Counted from the first letter of the stretch, positions 9,658 through 19,296 are shown. The stretch is DNA of 64,000 nucleotides from Bacteroidales bacterium (GCA_003142255.1 PLLO01000011.1:676134-740133), one strand, 5' to 3'. Notes: generated by a model from the letters alone, not told the origin. Program-made: numbers and translations.

Positions 9658-10332
9658 TTAAACTTTGGCGAACATCCTCACTATTTTTATGGCACCGGCT
9701 ACTCTTTTTTTCAAACCTTCCCAATCTCTTTTCTGAACGATCTCCTTAGTAATCAGATTCGATCCTATGCCGACGCATGTAACACCTGCTTCAAACCATT
9801 CCTTAAGGTTTTCGACTGTTGGTTCAACGCCTCCGGTAGGCATGATGCTTGTCCATGGGCAAGGGCCCTTAATGGCTCTAACAAAATCTGGTCCGCCGAC
9901 TGAAGAGCCGGGGAATATTTTGACTATTTCTGCACCAAGTTCTTCAGCCTGATTTATTTCTGACAGCGTCCCGCATCCCGGTGACCAGAGGATTTTCCTC
10001 CTGTTGCATACTTTTGCCATATCGGGATTAAGAACCGGAGAAACAATGAAATTGGCTCCAAGCTGAATATAAAGTGAAGCTGTTCCGGCATCAACTACCG
10101 TACCTGTCCCCATAATCATTTCAGGGATCTCTTTTTCAGCCCATTTATTAAGGTCACTGAAAAGCTCGTGGGCAAAATCACCCCGGTTGGTAAATTCGAA
10201 GACCCTTATTCCGCCTTCATAGCATGCCTTAATGACATTTCTGCATATTTCAGGATCCTTATGGTAGAAAACAGGGATGATCCCCGTCTCACGCATCTTG
10301 AGAGCAACATCAATTCTTGTGAACCTTGCCAT
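9658..10332 (-). CDS. eda: 2-keto-3-deoxy-6-phosphogluconate (KDPG) / KHG aldolase
   Basis: Cleaves KDPG to pyruvate and glyceraldehyde 3-phosphate, the last step of the Entner-Doudoroff and uronate pathways. The 224 residues match the class I aldolase: GIIPVFYHKDPE with the usual N-terminal substrate loop, GIRVFEFTNRGD carrying the catalytic Glu, GANFIVSPVLNPDMAKVC, and VKIFPGSSVGGPDF with the Schiff-base Lys, then MPTGGVEPT. It is the first gene of a two-gene reverse operon; a gluconate permease lies 2.7 kb away, which suits a gluconate or uronate route. Confidence 0.93.
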   Translation of the reverse strand: MARFTRIDVALKMRETGIIPVFYHKDPEICRNVIKACYEGGIRVFEFTNRGDFAHELFSDLNKWAEKEIPEMIMGTGTVVDAGTASLYIQLGANFIVSPVLNPDMAKVCNRRKILWSPGCGTLSEINQAEELGAEIVKIFPGSSVGGPDFVRAIKGPCPWTSIMPTGGVEPTVENLKEWFEAGVTCVGIGSNLITKEIVQKRDWEGLKKRVAGAIKIVRMFAKV

Positions 10333-10351
10333 TTTGTTTGATTTATTCAGA

Positions 10352-10359
10352 CAAATTTA
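10352..10359 (-). promoter_or_regulatory. -7 box of the eda promoter
   Basis: On the reverse strand this reads TAAATTTG, a full match to the Bacteroidota sigma factor -7 consensus TAnnTTTG. It is 19 bases upstream of the eda start codon, leaving a very short leader. Confidence 0.5.
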
Positions 10360-10408
10360 TTTAAAAAAGTCATTAATCCCAATTCCAGAAGAGAAGTCGT
10401 GCAATTGT

Positions 10409-10544
10409 GACCCCCGGCTATCCGCCATATAGCGGATAGCCAGCCCCCTAAAGGGGGCCTAACTCAGTAACCAGATCCAAATCTGTCAACCGCATTAGGC
10501 CCCCTTTAGGGGGCAGTCCACCGCGAAGCGGGGGACGGGGGGTC
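10409..10544. repeat. GC-rich nested palindromic element (family A)
   Basis: A 136-base non-coding element bounded by GACCCCC and GGGGGTC. Inside are a perfect hairpin GCTATCCGC/GCGGATAGC (10418-10440), the palindrome CCCCCTAAAGGGGG and its partner CCCCCTTTAGGGGG about 50 bases later, and CCGCGAAGCGG. A second copy with the same plan, including the shared internal atctgtcaac, is at about 19994-20105. It resembles miniature palindromic interspersed elements; no protein is encoded. Confidence 0.7.
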
Positions 10545-10560
10545 AGGTCGAAAATTTTAT

Positions 10561-10568
10561 TATCTTCG
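10561..10568 (+). promoter_or_regulatory. Possible -7 box upstream of the SpmAB fusion gene
   Basis: TATCTTCG, one mismatch from TAnnTTTG, placed 17 bases before the start codon at 10586 and just after the palindromic element. No clear -33 element was identified. Confidence 0.3.
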
Positions 10569-10585
10569 CTCATATTCTACGTGGT

Positions 10586-11818
10586 ATGGCTTTAAACTAC
10601 ATCTGGATTGCCTTCTTTCTTATCGGATTTATTGTTGCCCTGGGGCAACTGATATTTGCAGGCAATACACAGATATTCAACGACCTGGTTACAGCAGTCT
10701 TTACCAACGCAAAAACAGGTTTTGAAGTTTCTCTTGGTCTTACGGGGGCATTGACTCTGTGGATGGGTCTTCTGAAAGTCGGAGAGAAAGGGGGTGTCAT
10801 CAGGATCCTTGGAAAGGCAATAGGTCCGCTGTTTGAAAAGCTCTTCCCGTCATTGCCTAAAGGACATCCGGCATATGGATCAATAATGCTGAATCTTGCA
10901 GCAAATATGCTCGGGCTCGATAATGCAGCAACTCCGCTTGGGTTGAAGGCAATGAAGGAGCTCCAGGAAGAGAATCCTGAGAAAGAGAGAGCCTCAAATG
11001 CACAGATCATGTTCTTTGTGCTCAACGCGGCAGGCCTTACAATTATCCCTGTAAGCGTTATTGTTTACAGGATGCAGCTTGGTGCTGCCAACCCTGCCGA
11101 TATTTTTATCCCGATCATGATTTCGACATTTTGCGCCTTGCTTACAGGACTAATAAGTGTCGCTATTATACAGAAGATCAATCTGCTCGACAAGGTCGTA
11201 CTGGCTTATCTTGGTGGGCTGACTGCAATTGTAGCCGGAATAATAATATATTTCAGCCATCTACCGAAAGACCAGATATCGTCAGTATCGACTTTTGCTG
11301 CCAATTTCACACTAATTTCAATAATAGTCCTTTTCATTGTACTGGCATTGGTAAAAAAGGTAAATGTCTATGATGCATTTATTGAAGGAGCCAAAGATGG
11401 GTTTACTATTGCAATCAAGATCATCCCGTTCCTTGTCGCGATCCTTGTAGCCATAGGCATCTTCAGGGCGTCGGGGGCAATGAATTTCATTATAGCCGGG
11501 GTCACGCATTTTTTTGCATGGCTTGGCCTTGATACAAGGTTTACGGGTGCTTTGCCGGTGGCTTTTATGAAGCCTCTGAGCGGCAGCGGCGCCCGGGGTC
11601 TGATGATCGATGCAATGAAGACCAACGGGCCGGATTCCTTTATCGGGCGTCTGTCATGTACCATGCAGGGAACCACCGACACCACCTTTTATATAATTGC
11701 CGTATATTTTGGCTCAGTAGGAATTAAAAACACACGGTATGCAATAGGCTGCGGGCTGCTTGCCGACCTTGTAGGCTTCATTGCAGCGATACTTATGGCA
11801 TATTTGTTTTTCGGGTAG
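10586..11818 (+). CDS. SpmA-SpmB fusion (nucleoside recognition / Gate domain membrane protein)
   Basis: An inner-membrane protein that joins, in one 410-residue chain, the homologues of Bacillus spore maturation proteins SpmA (about 1-200) and SpmB (about 245-410). Visible marks are GSIMLNLAANMLGLDNAATPLGLKAM in the first half and LPVAFMKPLSGSGARGLMIDAM with CTMQGTTDTTFYIIAVYFGSVG in the second, both typical Gate-domain segments. About ten hydrophobic helices are present. These proteins occur in many non-sporulating bacteria and are probably transporters of a small solute; the sporulation name reflects only where the family was first found. The next gene is 46 bases downstream. Confidence 0.85.
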   Translation: MALNYIWIAFFLIGFIVALGQLIFAGNTQIFNDLVTAVFTNAKTGFEVSLGLTGALTLWMGLLKVGEKGGVIRILGKAIGPLFEKLFPSLPKGHPAYGSIMLNLAANMLGLDNAATPLGLKAMKELQEENPEKERASNAQIMFFVLNAAGLTIIPVSVIVYRMQLGAANPADIFIPIMISTFCALLTGLISVAIIQKINLLDKVVLAYLGGLTAIVAGIIIYFSHLPKDQISSVSTFAANFTLISIIVLFIVLALVKKVNVYDAFIEGAKDGFTIAIKIIPFLVAILVAIGIFRASGAMNFIIAGVTHFFAWLGLDTRFTGALPVAFMKPLSGSGARGLMIDAMKTNGPDSFIGRLSCTMQGTTDTTFYIIAVYFGSVGIKNTRYAIGCGLLADLVGFIAAILMAYLFFG

Positions 11819-11864
11819 GAGGAATAACACATAGGATTTATTGACAACTAATTATTATCCGGGT

Positions 11865-12950
11865 ATGAAAAGAATTTCAATCTTTATCTTGGTTCTTCTA
11901 AGTATAATTTCTTGTAATCGGGTTAGAACACAGCAATCCGCTAATGACACGCCAGTTTCTCAATTCATTGATTCTACAGATATGACAAATAACTTTTATG
12001 ACAATACTCCCACATACCCTCTTCCGCTGAAGGATATTACAGTTGAAGGCGAAATCGAAAATCCCGGAAAGGTAGATCTGTCGGTATTGCCGCTTCATTC
12101 TGTAATTGTTAAGGAGACATTGCTCGACAGCGCGGGGAATGACAAGTTTACAGGCGCATTCAGGTACGACGGCTATTCATTGTTTGATATACTTGACAAA
12201 AGGATCATAAAAAAGGCAAATAGCACGGAATTCAATTCAATTATCGACCTCTATGTTGAGATCGAGAATGACAAGGGTGAAAAGGCTACGTTCAGCTGGG
12301 GAGAAATTTTTTACCCGAACAACCTTCATAAGATTATCCTTGCCAGTAGTGTGTCGCGGATAGTACCTTCCAAAACAAATGACCTATGGAAGCTCCCTGA
12401 ATATGGTAAGATTGTGGCAGCCGGAGATCTTGTGACGGAAAGGAATATTTTCAGTCCGGTAAAAATCACGATAAGGTCTTTCCCGAAATCGTTTAAAACA
12501 ATTAAAGGACTCTCTCCGATGTATTCCGGGACAATAAATATATTCAATGGTGTAGATAAGGCTGGAGAGATAGTTACGGTACCTTCTGCTGAAAAAAATG
12601 TGACTTATAATACGATTTTCTACGGCAGGGGAAGGGGAATTCACAGCACTTCTCCGTTCACCGGAGTAATGCTGAAAGGACTTTTGCTGAAATACTATCC
12701 GTTCACAAAGGAGAATCTTAAAACAGGAATGATGTGCTTTGCAGGCCAGGATGGGTACAGGTGTGCAGTTTCTTATTCCGAGCTCTTCAACCGCAATGAC
12801 CAGCAGGAGTTTCTTCTGATAACAACACCAAAAGATGAGGACGGAGGAATGTTCCGTATGTTTCCGGCTGCAGATTTCTTTTCCGACAGGGCCATCAAGT
12901 CCTTATATGAAATAGACCTGAAATGGTTCCCTGCTGACGGGCAAAAATGA
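11865..12950 (+). CDS. Lipoprotein with a sulfite-oxidase-like (molybdopterin-binding) fold
   Basis: The best start is the ATG at 11865, which gives a lipoprotein signal MKRISIFILVLLSIISCN with lipobox Cys 17; the open frame extends upstream only through a TTG. Residues about 55-180 resemble the oxidoreductase molybdopterin-binding domain: ITVEGEIENPGKVDLSVLPLHSV, then FTGAFRYDGYSLFDILDKR, and LWKLPEYGKIVAAGDLVTERNI. The Cys that ligates molybdenum in active sulfite-oxidase-type enzymes is not visible in the expected region, so this looks like a non-catalytic member. The C-terminal half (from about 190) repeats a similar beta pattern and has no clear family. It lies between the SpmAB fusion and a gluconate permease. 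Function unknown. Confidence 0.65.
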   Translation: MKRISIFILVLLSIISCNRVRTQQSANDTPVSQFIDSTDMTNNFYDNTPTYPLPLKDITVEGEIENPGKVDLSVLPLHSVIVKETLLDSAGNDKFTGAFRYDGYSLFDILDKRIIKKANSTEFNSIIDLYVEIENDKGEKATFSWGEIFYPNNLHKIILASSVSRIVPSKTNDLWKLPEYGKIVAAGDLVTERNIFSPVKITIRSFPKSFKTIKGLSPMYSGTINIFNGVDKAGEIVTVPSAEKNVTYNTIFYGRGRGIHSTSPFTGVMLKGLLLKYYPFTKENLKTGMMCFAGQDGYRCAVSYSELFNRNDQQEFLLITTPKDEDGGMFRMFPAADFFSDRAIKSLYEIDLKWFPADGQK

Positions 12951-12996
12951 ATATTAATTAAGGTAAGTATCAACAAGCACCCATAATTAACAGGTT

Positions 12997-14313
12997 ATGC
13001 CACTCCTTATCGTTATACTGGGAATCTGCCTTCTTCTATTTCTGATCCTCGTTCTGAAATTTAATTCCTTTTTATCCTTTGTAATTGTTTCCCTGTCAGT
13101 TGCTGTTGCTGAAGGCATGAAAATAGGCGATGCTGTTATATCAATTGAAAACGGCATAGGCAGTACTTTAGGCTTTATTGTCATGATACTTAGTTTCGGT
13201 GCAATGCTGGGGAAACTGGTTTCGGAAAGCGGTGCAGCACAGCAAATAACAATAAAACTGGTTAAGGCATTTGGCAAGAAGAACATACAATGGGCTCTGA
13301 TGCTTACAGGCTTTATTGTCGGCATTTCTTTGTTTTACGAGGTGGCTTTTTTCGTTATGATCCCCCTCATATTTACAGTGGCAGCTGCTACAGAGCTTCC
13401 ATTGCTTTATGTTGGTCTTCCAATGCTTGCGGCTCTCTCCGTTACCCACGGCTACCTGCCTCCTCATCCTGCCCCCACAGCTATTGCTGCAATGTTCCAT
13501 GCTGATCTGGGAAAAACTTTGATCTATGGAATAATTGTAGCTATACCAGCAATAATTGTATCAGGACCAATATTGTCAAGAGCCGTGAGTAAAATCAATG
13601 CCAGACCATTACAGGAATTTGTCGGTAACAAACCGCTAAATGATAATGAATTGCCGGGATTCTGGGTCAGCTTCTTTTCTGCACTGATGCCGGTTATTCT
13701 GATCACTCTTTCAACTGTTGCCGGCTTTTTACTGCCTGAGGATAATATAATCAGGAAAGCACTGGGATATGTAGGAAACCCGGTAATTGCCATGCTGGTT
13801 TCGGTCCTGTTTGCCGTTTACACGCTTGGCCTGGCAAGAGGAAGAAAAATAGGTGATATTATGAATTCACTGACTCATTCTGTCGTAAGCTTAACAGTCA
13901 TCATGCTGCTTATTGCAGGGGCAGGAGCTCTTAAGCAAGTTCTGGTCGACAGCGGAGTAAGTAAGTATATTGGGGAATTATTGAGTCATTCAACTCTTTC
14001 TCCATTGTTTCTTGGATGGCTCATCGCAACTATTCTGCGTTTTTGTGTCGGGTCAGCAACAGTTGCAGGCATTACCACTGCCGGAATTATTTTTCCGTTG
14101 ATCGCCGTTACCGGGGTAAAACCTGAACTGATGGTGCTGGCAATTGGCTCCGGCAGCCTGATGCTTGGACATGTGAATGATGCTGGATTCTGGCTTTTCA
14201 AAGAATATTTCAATCTGAGCATTAAAGACACATTAAAATCCTGGACTGTAATGGAAACCTCTATAGGCATTTCCGGTTTGATAGGAGTAATGTTACTAAG
14301 TCTTTTCGTTTAA
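12997..14313 (+). CDS. Gluconate:proton symporter family permease (GntP type)
   Basis: A 438-residue inner-membrane permease with about 12 hydrophobic segments. Typical GntP features are the N-terminal LKFNSFLSFVIVSLSVAVAEGM, LGFIVMILSFGAMLGKLVSESGAAQQIT, the conserved HGYLPPHPAPTAIA loop, and the C-terminal GSGSLMLGHVNDAGFWLFKEYF. Members take up gluconate or related sugar acids. The KDPG aldolase at 9658-10332 would suit catabolism of gluconate, though no gluconate kinase or dehydratase is in the window. Confidence 0.92.
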   Translation: MPLLIVILGICLLLFLILVLKFNSFLSFVIVSLSVAVAEGMKIGDAVISIENGIGSTLGFIVMILSFGAMLGKLVSESGAAQQITIKLVKAFGKKNIQWALMLTGFIVGISLFYEVAFFVMIPLIFTVAAATELPLLYVGLPMLAALSVTHGYLPPHPAPTAIAAMFHADLGKTLIYGIIVAIPAIIVSGPILSRAVSKINARPLQEFVGNKPLNDNELPGFWVSFFSALMPVILITLSTVAGFLLPEDNIIRKALGYVGNPVIAMLVSVLFAVYTLGLARGRKIGDIMNSLTHSVVSLTVIMLLIAGAGALKQVLVDSGVSKYIGELLSHSTLSPLFLGWLIATILRFCVGSATVAGITTAGIIFPLIAVTGVKPELMVLAIGSGSLMLGHVNDAGFWLFKEYFNLSIKDTLKSWTVMETSIGISGLIGVMLLSLFV

Positions 14314-14377
14314 TAACGTTTCACCTGTCTCAACCTTCTTTGACCTACTTCGACCTTCTTCAACCCTTCCTCTTTCC

Positions 14378-14385
14378 TATCTTTA
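14378..14385 (+). promoter_or_regulatory. Possible -7 box upstream of the propeller/SpoIIE gene
   Basis: TATCTTTA, one mismatch from TAnnTTTG, followed by AATT. The same TATCTTTAAATT string occurs before the beta-CASP gene (17865). It lies about 80 bases before the ATG at 14466, after a pyrimidine-rich imperfect repeat of cttcgacc/cttcaacc (14327-14369). Confidence 0.35.
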
Positions 14386-14465
14386 AATTATATTTTCTAT
14401 TATATTTAAATTTTTCTTGTAATTTTAACCTCCTGAAAATTAAGAAAGTCTACAGCGGGGGTACG

Positions 14466-17400
14466 ATGAAAAGAATATTTTCACTGGTTTTAATGCTTTC
14501 AGTGTTTCTGCAGATTGATGCACAGCAAGTTTCTCCCATGCTTTCAAATTTCAATCCGCTCCGGAATATTGAAAACCAGAGCTGGGCAATATGCCAGGAT
14601 GATAACCTGGTGATGTTTTTCGCCAACAGAAAAGGAATTCTGGCTTTTGACGGTGATGATTATCAGACAATAAGGATTCCGGCAATTCCATATTCAATAC
14701 AGAAGAATCCAAACGACGGCATGATTTATGTAGGAGGCGATAATACTTTTGGCTACCTTAAAAAGATTGGAACCGGAGGATACAGCTATATATCTCTTCC
14801 CGGCGATTCATTGTCATCGGGTATAATAACAAAAATACTTTTTGATGGTCCCTCAGCCTGGTTTTATGGCGATCAGACGATAATCAGGTATAATCTTGAT
14901 ACGAGGGAGCAAGATCTCCGGTTTGATTCAAAACCGGGGAATCCTTTTAGCGGAATGATGGTGACTCCGAAGAACACATTCATCAATGTAACCGACAAGG
15001 GACTGTTCAGACTTGATAGTGATACCCTTTTCCCGATTGTGACTGGTTACCTTACTGAAAAGACAGAAATCCTCTTTTCCCTTCCCTACAGTGCCAATCT
15101 TGTCCTGGTGGGACTAAGCGATGGCTCGCTTTCACTTTTTGACGGAATAAAGTATTATAGTTACCAGGTTAAGGATAACGGTTATCTTAAGGTGAATATC
15201 CTTTCTGATGGAATTGCACTGGGAGATACTGCATATGCTTTTTCAACCTTTGACGGAGGAGCTGAAGTGGTTGAAAAAAATACCGGGAAGGTCTTTTATT
15301 ATATTAACAATTTGAATGAGCTGCCTGATGACGAAGTTTTTGCCATCGGATCGGATAAAAGTGGAGGTTTGTGGCTCTCACATCAGTATGGACTGACACG
15401 GGCTGACCTGAATCTGCCTGTCAGGAATTACAGTGTCTTTCCCGGACTTAAAGGTAATCTTACGTCTACCCTCCGGTACAATAATGAGCTTTATGTTTCA
15501 ACAAGTGAAGGAGTTTTTTATCTGACGGAAGTAAAAAATTATACCGGGGTTAATGTGATTGTTAAGAATGAACCGCAGACTGCCTCGAAAACTGCTAGCA
15601 AAGTCAGTAATCAGAATCCGACCCAGCAGAGCACAAGAAAAAATATTTTTGCCCGTATTTTCGGCAAGAAAACAGCCTTGAAGGAGCTGGAGAAAGAACA
15701 GGAAGCTGAAAAGAGTATGGCCAGACAAATGACACAAAAAAGAGTCAACAGGCTGGCATCTGTCACTACTTCCTGGGTGAAGGTTTACGGGGTTAACGAA
15801 AAATGCCGGCAGCTCGTTGCTACACCATATGGAATTCTTGCCGCGACCAATAAAGGGTTATACATAATCACCAACCATAAGGCTTCCACTGTCACAGCCA
15901 GCCGTTATATTAATTCTGTCAGCTGGATACCTTTTGGAGGAAAGTATTACGTTGCTGCTGCAGATGGTTATTTTGCCATCAGGTACCAGGGTGGTAAATG
16001 GCTTACTGAAATTCCTGACCCCGAGTTTGTCTCCCCTGTTTATTCTGTTTTTTTAAATGGTAAAAGCAGCTTATGGCTTGGATGTGATAATATGGCCTGC
16101 AGGACAGATTTTGATGAGAGCCAGGGCAAGATCAAATACTATACCTATGTTACAAAGAAGGATTTTCCTGAACGATATATGCTGGATCTGGTAAATGACA
16201 CCATATTCCTTTTTACTGAAACAGGTATCCATTTCTATGATGTGCAGGCCGATAGGTTTAAGCCTTATAACAGAAGGTCTTCTGATACAAATTACGATGC
16301 GGATTTCTACCTTCCTTCATCCAACCATTGGCTTTACAGAGTAGCCGGCAACTGGTATTCGATTAATCAGGGAAATATTAAGTCAGTGAAGGAGCTCTCC
16401 CTGCTTAAAATATTTGATGATATAGTTTCTGTCAATGTAGAGAATAAAAACCTTTGGGTTATTGCCAACAATAATAAGCTTTACTGCATCGACCGTCTGG
16501 AATCATCGAAAATGAATCCGGGGACTGAAGTCTTTATTAAAAGCATTTCCAATGATAAAGGAACTGCATTTAACCTGGGAAATGTGAAATTTGAGAGAGG
16601 GGATAATGTCATCAATTTCAATATAATTGCACCTGAATACGTTAAGCAGAACACAACAGAATACCAGTATTCAATTAATAAAATCATGTCTGGCTGGTCA
16701 CCATGGAATATAAATACTCATTATAGCAAAATAATACCCAGGCAGGGAGAATATGTTCTTAAGGTGAGAGCCAAAGACCTCTGGGGAAATATAAGCGAAC
16801 CCCAATCTGTAAGGTTTACAATCAGGGCACCATTTACCAGGACTTTCACTTTCTATATTTTAGCCGGATTTGCAACTCTGCTGGTAATGGGACTTGTATT
16901 TCGGTTCAGGGAGAAACAGTTGCATAACCAGAACAGAATTCTTGAGGATAAGGTCAAGGAGAGGACTGCTGAAATTGAGGCCCAGAAAGGAGAGATAACA
17001 GCCAGTATTGAATATGCAAGCAGAATACAGATGGCAATGCTCCCGATGGTGGATTATTTCGGGAAATCATTTTCGGACTATTTTGTTTTCTTCAGACCCA
17101 GAGATATCGTAAGCGGTGATTTTTACTGGATCGCAGAGAACGATAAATCGATATTCTTTACCGTTGCCGATTGCACCGGGCATGGTGTGCCGGGAGCTTT
17201 CATGAGCACGATGGGCATTTCGATGCTGAGTGAGATTATATCGAATAACCGCAACCTGAAGGCAAATACAGTTCTTAATATTCTAAGGTCAAAGATAATG
17301 GGAGCCCTTCATCAGACCGGAAAGGAAGGAGAGGCTGCTGACGGCATGGACATTGCCCTTTGTGTGATGAATAAGGAAAAAACAATACTTGAGTATTCTG

Positions 17401-17744
17401 GCGCCTATAACCCTCTCTTTATTTTCCAGGGAGGAGAACTGAAGGAATATAAGGCCAACAAAATGCCCATCGGCATTCATTACGGCAAAGAGGTATCTTT
17501 CACAAATTATAAAATAAATGTTTCAAAAGGAGATACAATTTATATATTCTCGGATGGTTTCAGTGACCAGTTTGGCGGACCTGAAGGTACCAAATACAAG
17601 AAATCTAATCTTAAAAGACTTCTTTCTGAGATATATTATCGTCCGATGGTTGAGCAACATAATATTATTGAAACAGAATTAGCAAACTGGAAAGGCTCAG
17701 GAGACCAGATAGATGATATCACAATTATTGGAATCAGAATTTAG
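14466..17744 (+). CDS. Two-component-type propeller sensor with SpoIIE/PP2C phosphatase output
   Basis: The ATG at 14466 is preferred because it starts a good signal peptide (MKRIFSLVLMLSVFLQIDAQQ); the frame is open further upstream only from a TTG. The periplasmic part (about 25-780) is a Reg_prop/Y_Y_Y sensor like those of hybrid two-component systems, with propeller signatures such as SDKSGGLWLSHQYGLTRADL and a Y_Y_Y domain ending in ISEPQSVRFTIRAPF. One membrane helix (FYILAGFATLLVMGLVFRF) and a coiled coil lead to a PP2C/SpoIIE domain: DIVSGDFYWIAEND, VADCTGHGVPGAFMS, FSDGFSDQFGG and DDITIIGI with the metal-binding Asp residues. Output is therefore protein dephosphorylation rather than histidine phosphotransfer. 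A paralogue is at 38582-41755. The ligand and the phosphoprotein target are unknown. Confidence 0.88.
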   Translation: MKRIFSLVLMLSVFLQIDAQQVSPMLSNFNPLRNIENQSWAICQDDNLVMFFANRKGILAFDGDDYQTIRIPAIPYSIQKNPNDGMIYVGGDNTFGYLKKIGTGGYSYISLPGDSLSSGIITKILFDGPSAWFYGDQTIIRYNLDTREQDLRFDSKPGNPFSGMMVTPKNTFINVTDKGLFRLDSDTLFPIVTGYLTEKTEILFSLPYSANLVLVGLSDGSLSLFDGIKYYSYQVKDNGYLKVNILSDGIALGDTAYAFSTFDGGAEVVEKNTGKVFYYINNLNELPDDEVFAIGSDKSGGLWLSHQYGLTRADLNLPVRNYSVFPGLKGNLTSTLRYNNELYVSTSEGVFYLTEVKNYTGVNVIVKNEPQTASKTASKVSNQNPTQQSTRKNIFARIFGKKTALKELEKEQEAEKSMARQMTQKRVNRLASVTTSWVKVYGVNEKCRQLVATPYGILAATNKGLYIITNHKASTVTASRYINSVSWIPFGGKYYVAAADGYFAIRYQGGKWLTEIPDPEFVSPVYSVFLNGKSSLWLGCDNMACRTDFDESQGKIKYYTYVTKKDFPERYMLDLVNDTIFLFTETGIHFYDVQADRFKPYNRRSSDTNYDADFYLPSSNHWLYRVAGNWYSINQGNIKSVKELSLLKIFDDIVSVNVENKNLWVIANNNKLYCIDRLESSKMNPGTEVFIKSISNDKGTAFNLGNVKFERGDNVINFNIIAPEYVKQNTTEYQYSINKIMSGWSPWNINTHYSKIIPRQGEYVLKVRAKDLWGNISEPQSVRFTIRAPFTRTFTFYILAGFATLLVMGLVFRFREKQLHNQNRILEDKVKERTAEIEAQKGEITASIEYASRIQMAMLPMVDYFGKSFSDYFVFFRPRDIVSGDFYWIAENDKSIFFTVADCTGHGVPGAFMSTMGISMLSEIISNNRNLKANTVLNILRSKIMGALHQTGKEGEAADGMDIALCVMNKEKTILEYSGAYNPLFIFQGGELKEYKANKMPIGIHYGKEVSFTNYKINVSKGDTIYIFSDGFSDQFGGPEGTKYKKSNLKRLLSEIYYRPMVEQHNIIETELANWKGSGDQIDDITIIGIRI

Positions 17745-17749
17745 CTAAT

Positions 17750-17862
17750 AACTTCTCGCCATCCCGCCCTTACGGCATCTCGCTCTCCCGCCATCCAGCT
17801 TCCTCGACGCGGAACTGCGTCGTTTCACTCCTTGCCTCCCGCCATCCGGTAATTAAAAATTC
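17750..17862. repeat. Non-coding gap with repeated CCCGCCATCC motif
   Basis: The gap after the SpoIIE gene contains cgccatcccgccc, cccgccatccag and cccgccatccgg, plus a small hairpin GACGCgGAACTGCGTC. It is GC-rich against an AT-rich background and looks like a small dispersed repeat. No gene is seen in it. Confidence 0.5.
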
Positions 17863-17864
17863 TT

Positions 17865-17872
17865 TATCTTTA
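17865..17872 (+). promoter_or_regulatory. Possible -7 box upstream of the beta-CASP gene
   Basis: TATCTTTA followed by AATT, 20 bases before the ATG at 17893; one mismatch from TAnnTTTG. Confidence 0.4.
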
Positions 17873-17892
17873 AATTCTTAAAATCTGATATT

Positions 17893-19296
17893 ATGAAGAT
17901 TAAATTCCTTGGTGCCGCCCGCGAAGTTACAGGCAGCAAACATCTGATAACCACTGATTCAGGCAAAAGACTTCTTCTTGATTGCGGCATGTTCCAGGGC
18001 AAAGGCCTTGAAACTGACGGGATGAACCGAGACCTTGGTTTTGAACCTGAGTCGATAGATCATATTATTCTTACTCATGCCCATATTGATCATGCCGGAT
18101 TGATTCCCTATATGTACAAACAGGGATTCAGAGGTTCCGTGGTTTGTACAAACGGTACGCGCGATCTTTGCGCAATAATGCTTTCCGATTCAGGATTCAT
18201 ACAGGAACATGATACCGAAACTTTTAACAAAAGACGGGTAAAGAAAGGTCTTCCTCTTGTAACTCCAATATATACCCAGCAGGACGCTGTTGCCTGCATG
18301 AGCCTATTTATCGGGGTCCCGAGTGACATGAATTTCCGCATTGACGAGAACACCAAGGTTCGGTTCACAAGTACAGGCCATATGCTTGGAAGCGGTGTTG
18401 CAAACCTTCAGATAATTGAAAAGGGACAGATTAAGAGAATAGCATATACAGGCGATATCGGAAGGCCTGTCGACCCAATCCTTGCACCACCTGTACCGTT
18501 TCCTCAGGCTGACATCCTTATTACAGAATCAACGTATGGAGACAGGCTTCACGATGATGAAATGCCTGCAGAAGAAAAGCTTCTTGAGGTTCTTATGAAT
18601 ACCTGCGTCAATAAGGGCGGAAAGCTTATAATTCCAGCTTTCAGCGTGGGACGGACACAAGAAATAGTTTTTGCTCTGAATAATTTTTTCAATGCAGGCA
18701 AACTGCCGAGGATAGATGTCTTTGTAGACAGTCCCTTGGCCGTAAATGCAACTACTGTCTTCCAGATGCATCCAGAATGTTTTAATAGTGGATTCGCAAA
18801 AGTTCTTAAAACTGACAGTGATCCCTTCGGCTTTGACGGCCTCTCCTATATTACAAAGGTGGAAGATTCAAAAAAACTGAATGATCATAAACAGCCCTGT
18901 ATAATAATATCGGCATCAGGTATGGCAGAAGCCGGCCGTATTAAACATCATCTGGTGAATAATATTTCAAATCCCGCCAATACTGTACTGTTTGTTGGTT
19001 ATTGTGCTCCTTCAACACTTGGAGCCAGAATCCAAAGCGGGATAAAAGAGGTTTCAATTTTTGGTACTATTTATCCGATTAACGCAGAGATCCTGAATAT
19101 AGAATCATTCTCCGGCCATGCCGATTACAAGGAGTTGATTCAATTCCTCTCATGCCAGGAGAAGAGTGCCATTGAAAAGACTTTTATTGTTCACGGTGAA
19201 TATGAGACCCAGAAAAAATATGTTGCCATGTTGCAGCAGGAAGGCTATAAGAATATGGAAATACCTGCAAGAGGGCAGGAGTTCGAGGTTCTGTAA
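17893..19296 (+). CDS. Metallo-beta-lactamase/beta-CASP hydrolase (RNA-specificity domain)
   Basis: A cytoplasmic nuclease-like protein of 467 residues. The MBL domain has the metal motif HAHIDHAG near residue 62 and the downstream metal ligands in STGHMLGSGV and YTGDIGRPVD. The beta-CASP insert includes ITESTYGDRLHDD and PAFSVGRTQEIV. The C-terminal metal-binding zinc-RNA specificity segment has IISASGMAEAGRIKHHL and SFSGHADYKEL. Family members cleave RNA; YSH1/CPSF73-like bacterial proteins are its closest named relatives. Single gene with its own probable promoter. Substrate not known. Confidence 0.9.
   Translation: MKIKFLGAAREVTGSKHLITTDSGKRLLLDCGMFQGKGLETDGMNRDLGFEPESIDHIILTHAHIDHAGLIPYMYKQGFRGSVVCTNGTRDLCAIMLSDSGFIQEHDTETFNKRRVKKGLPLVTPIYTQQDAVACMSLFIGVPSDMNFRIDENTKVRFTSTGHMLGSGVANLQIIEKGQIKRIAYTGDIGRPVDPILAPPVPFPQADILITESTYGDRLHDDEMPAEEKLLEVLMNTCVNKGGKLIIPAFSVGRTQEIVFALNNFFNAGKLPRIDVFVDSPLAVNATTVFQMHPECFNSGFAKVLKTDSDPFGFDGLSYITKVEDSKKLNDHKQPCIIISASGMAEAGRIKHHLVNNISNPANTVLFVGYCAPSTLGARIQSGIKEVSIFGTIYPINAEILNIESFSGHADYKELIQFLSCQEKSAIEKTFIVHGEYETQKKYVAMLQQEGYKNMEIPARGQEFEVL

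Noticed and set aside
14340-14465. N-terminal extension of the first propeller/SpoIIE gene from a TTG
   Set aside because: The extension would bury the clean signal peptide that begins at the ATG at 14466.
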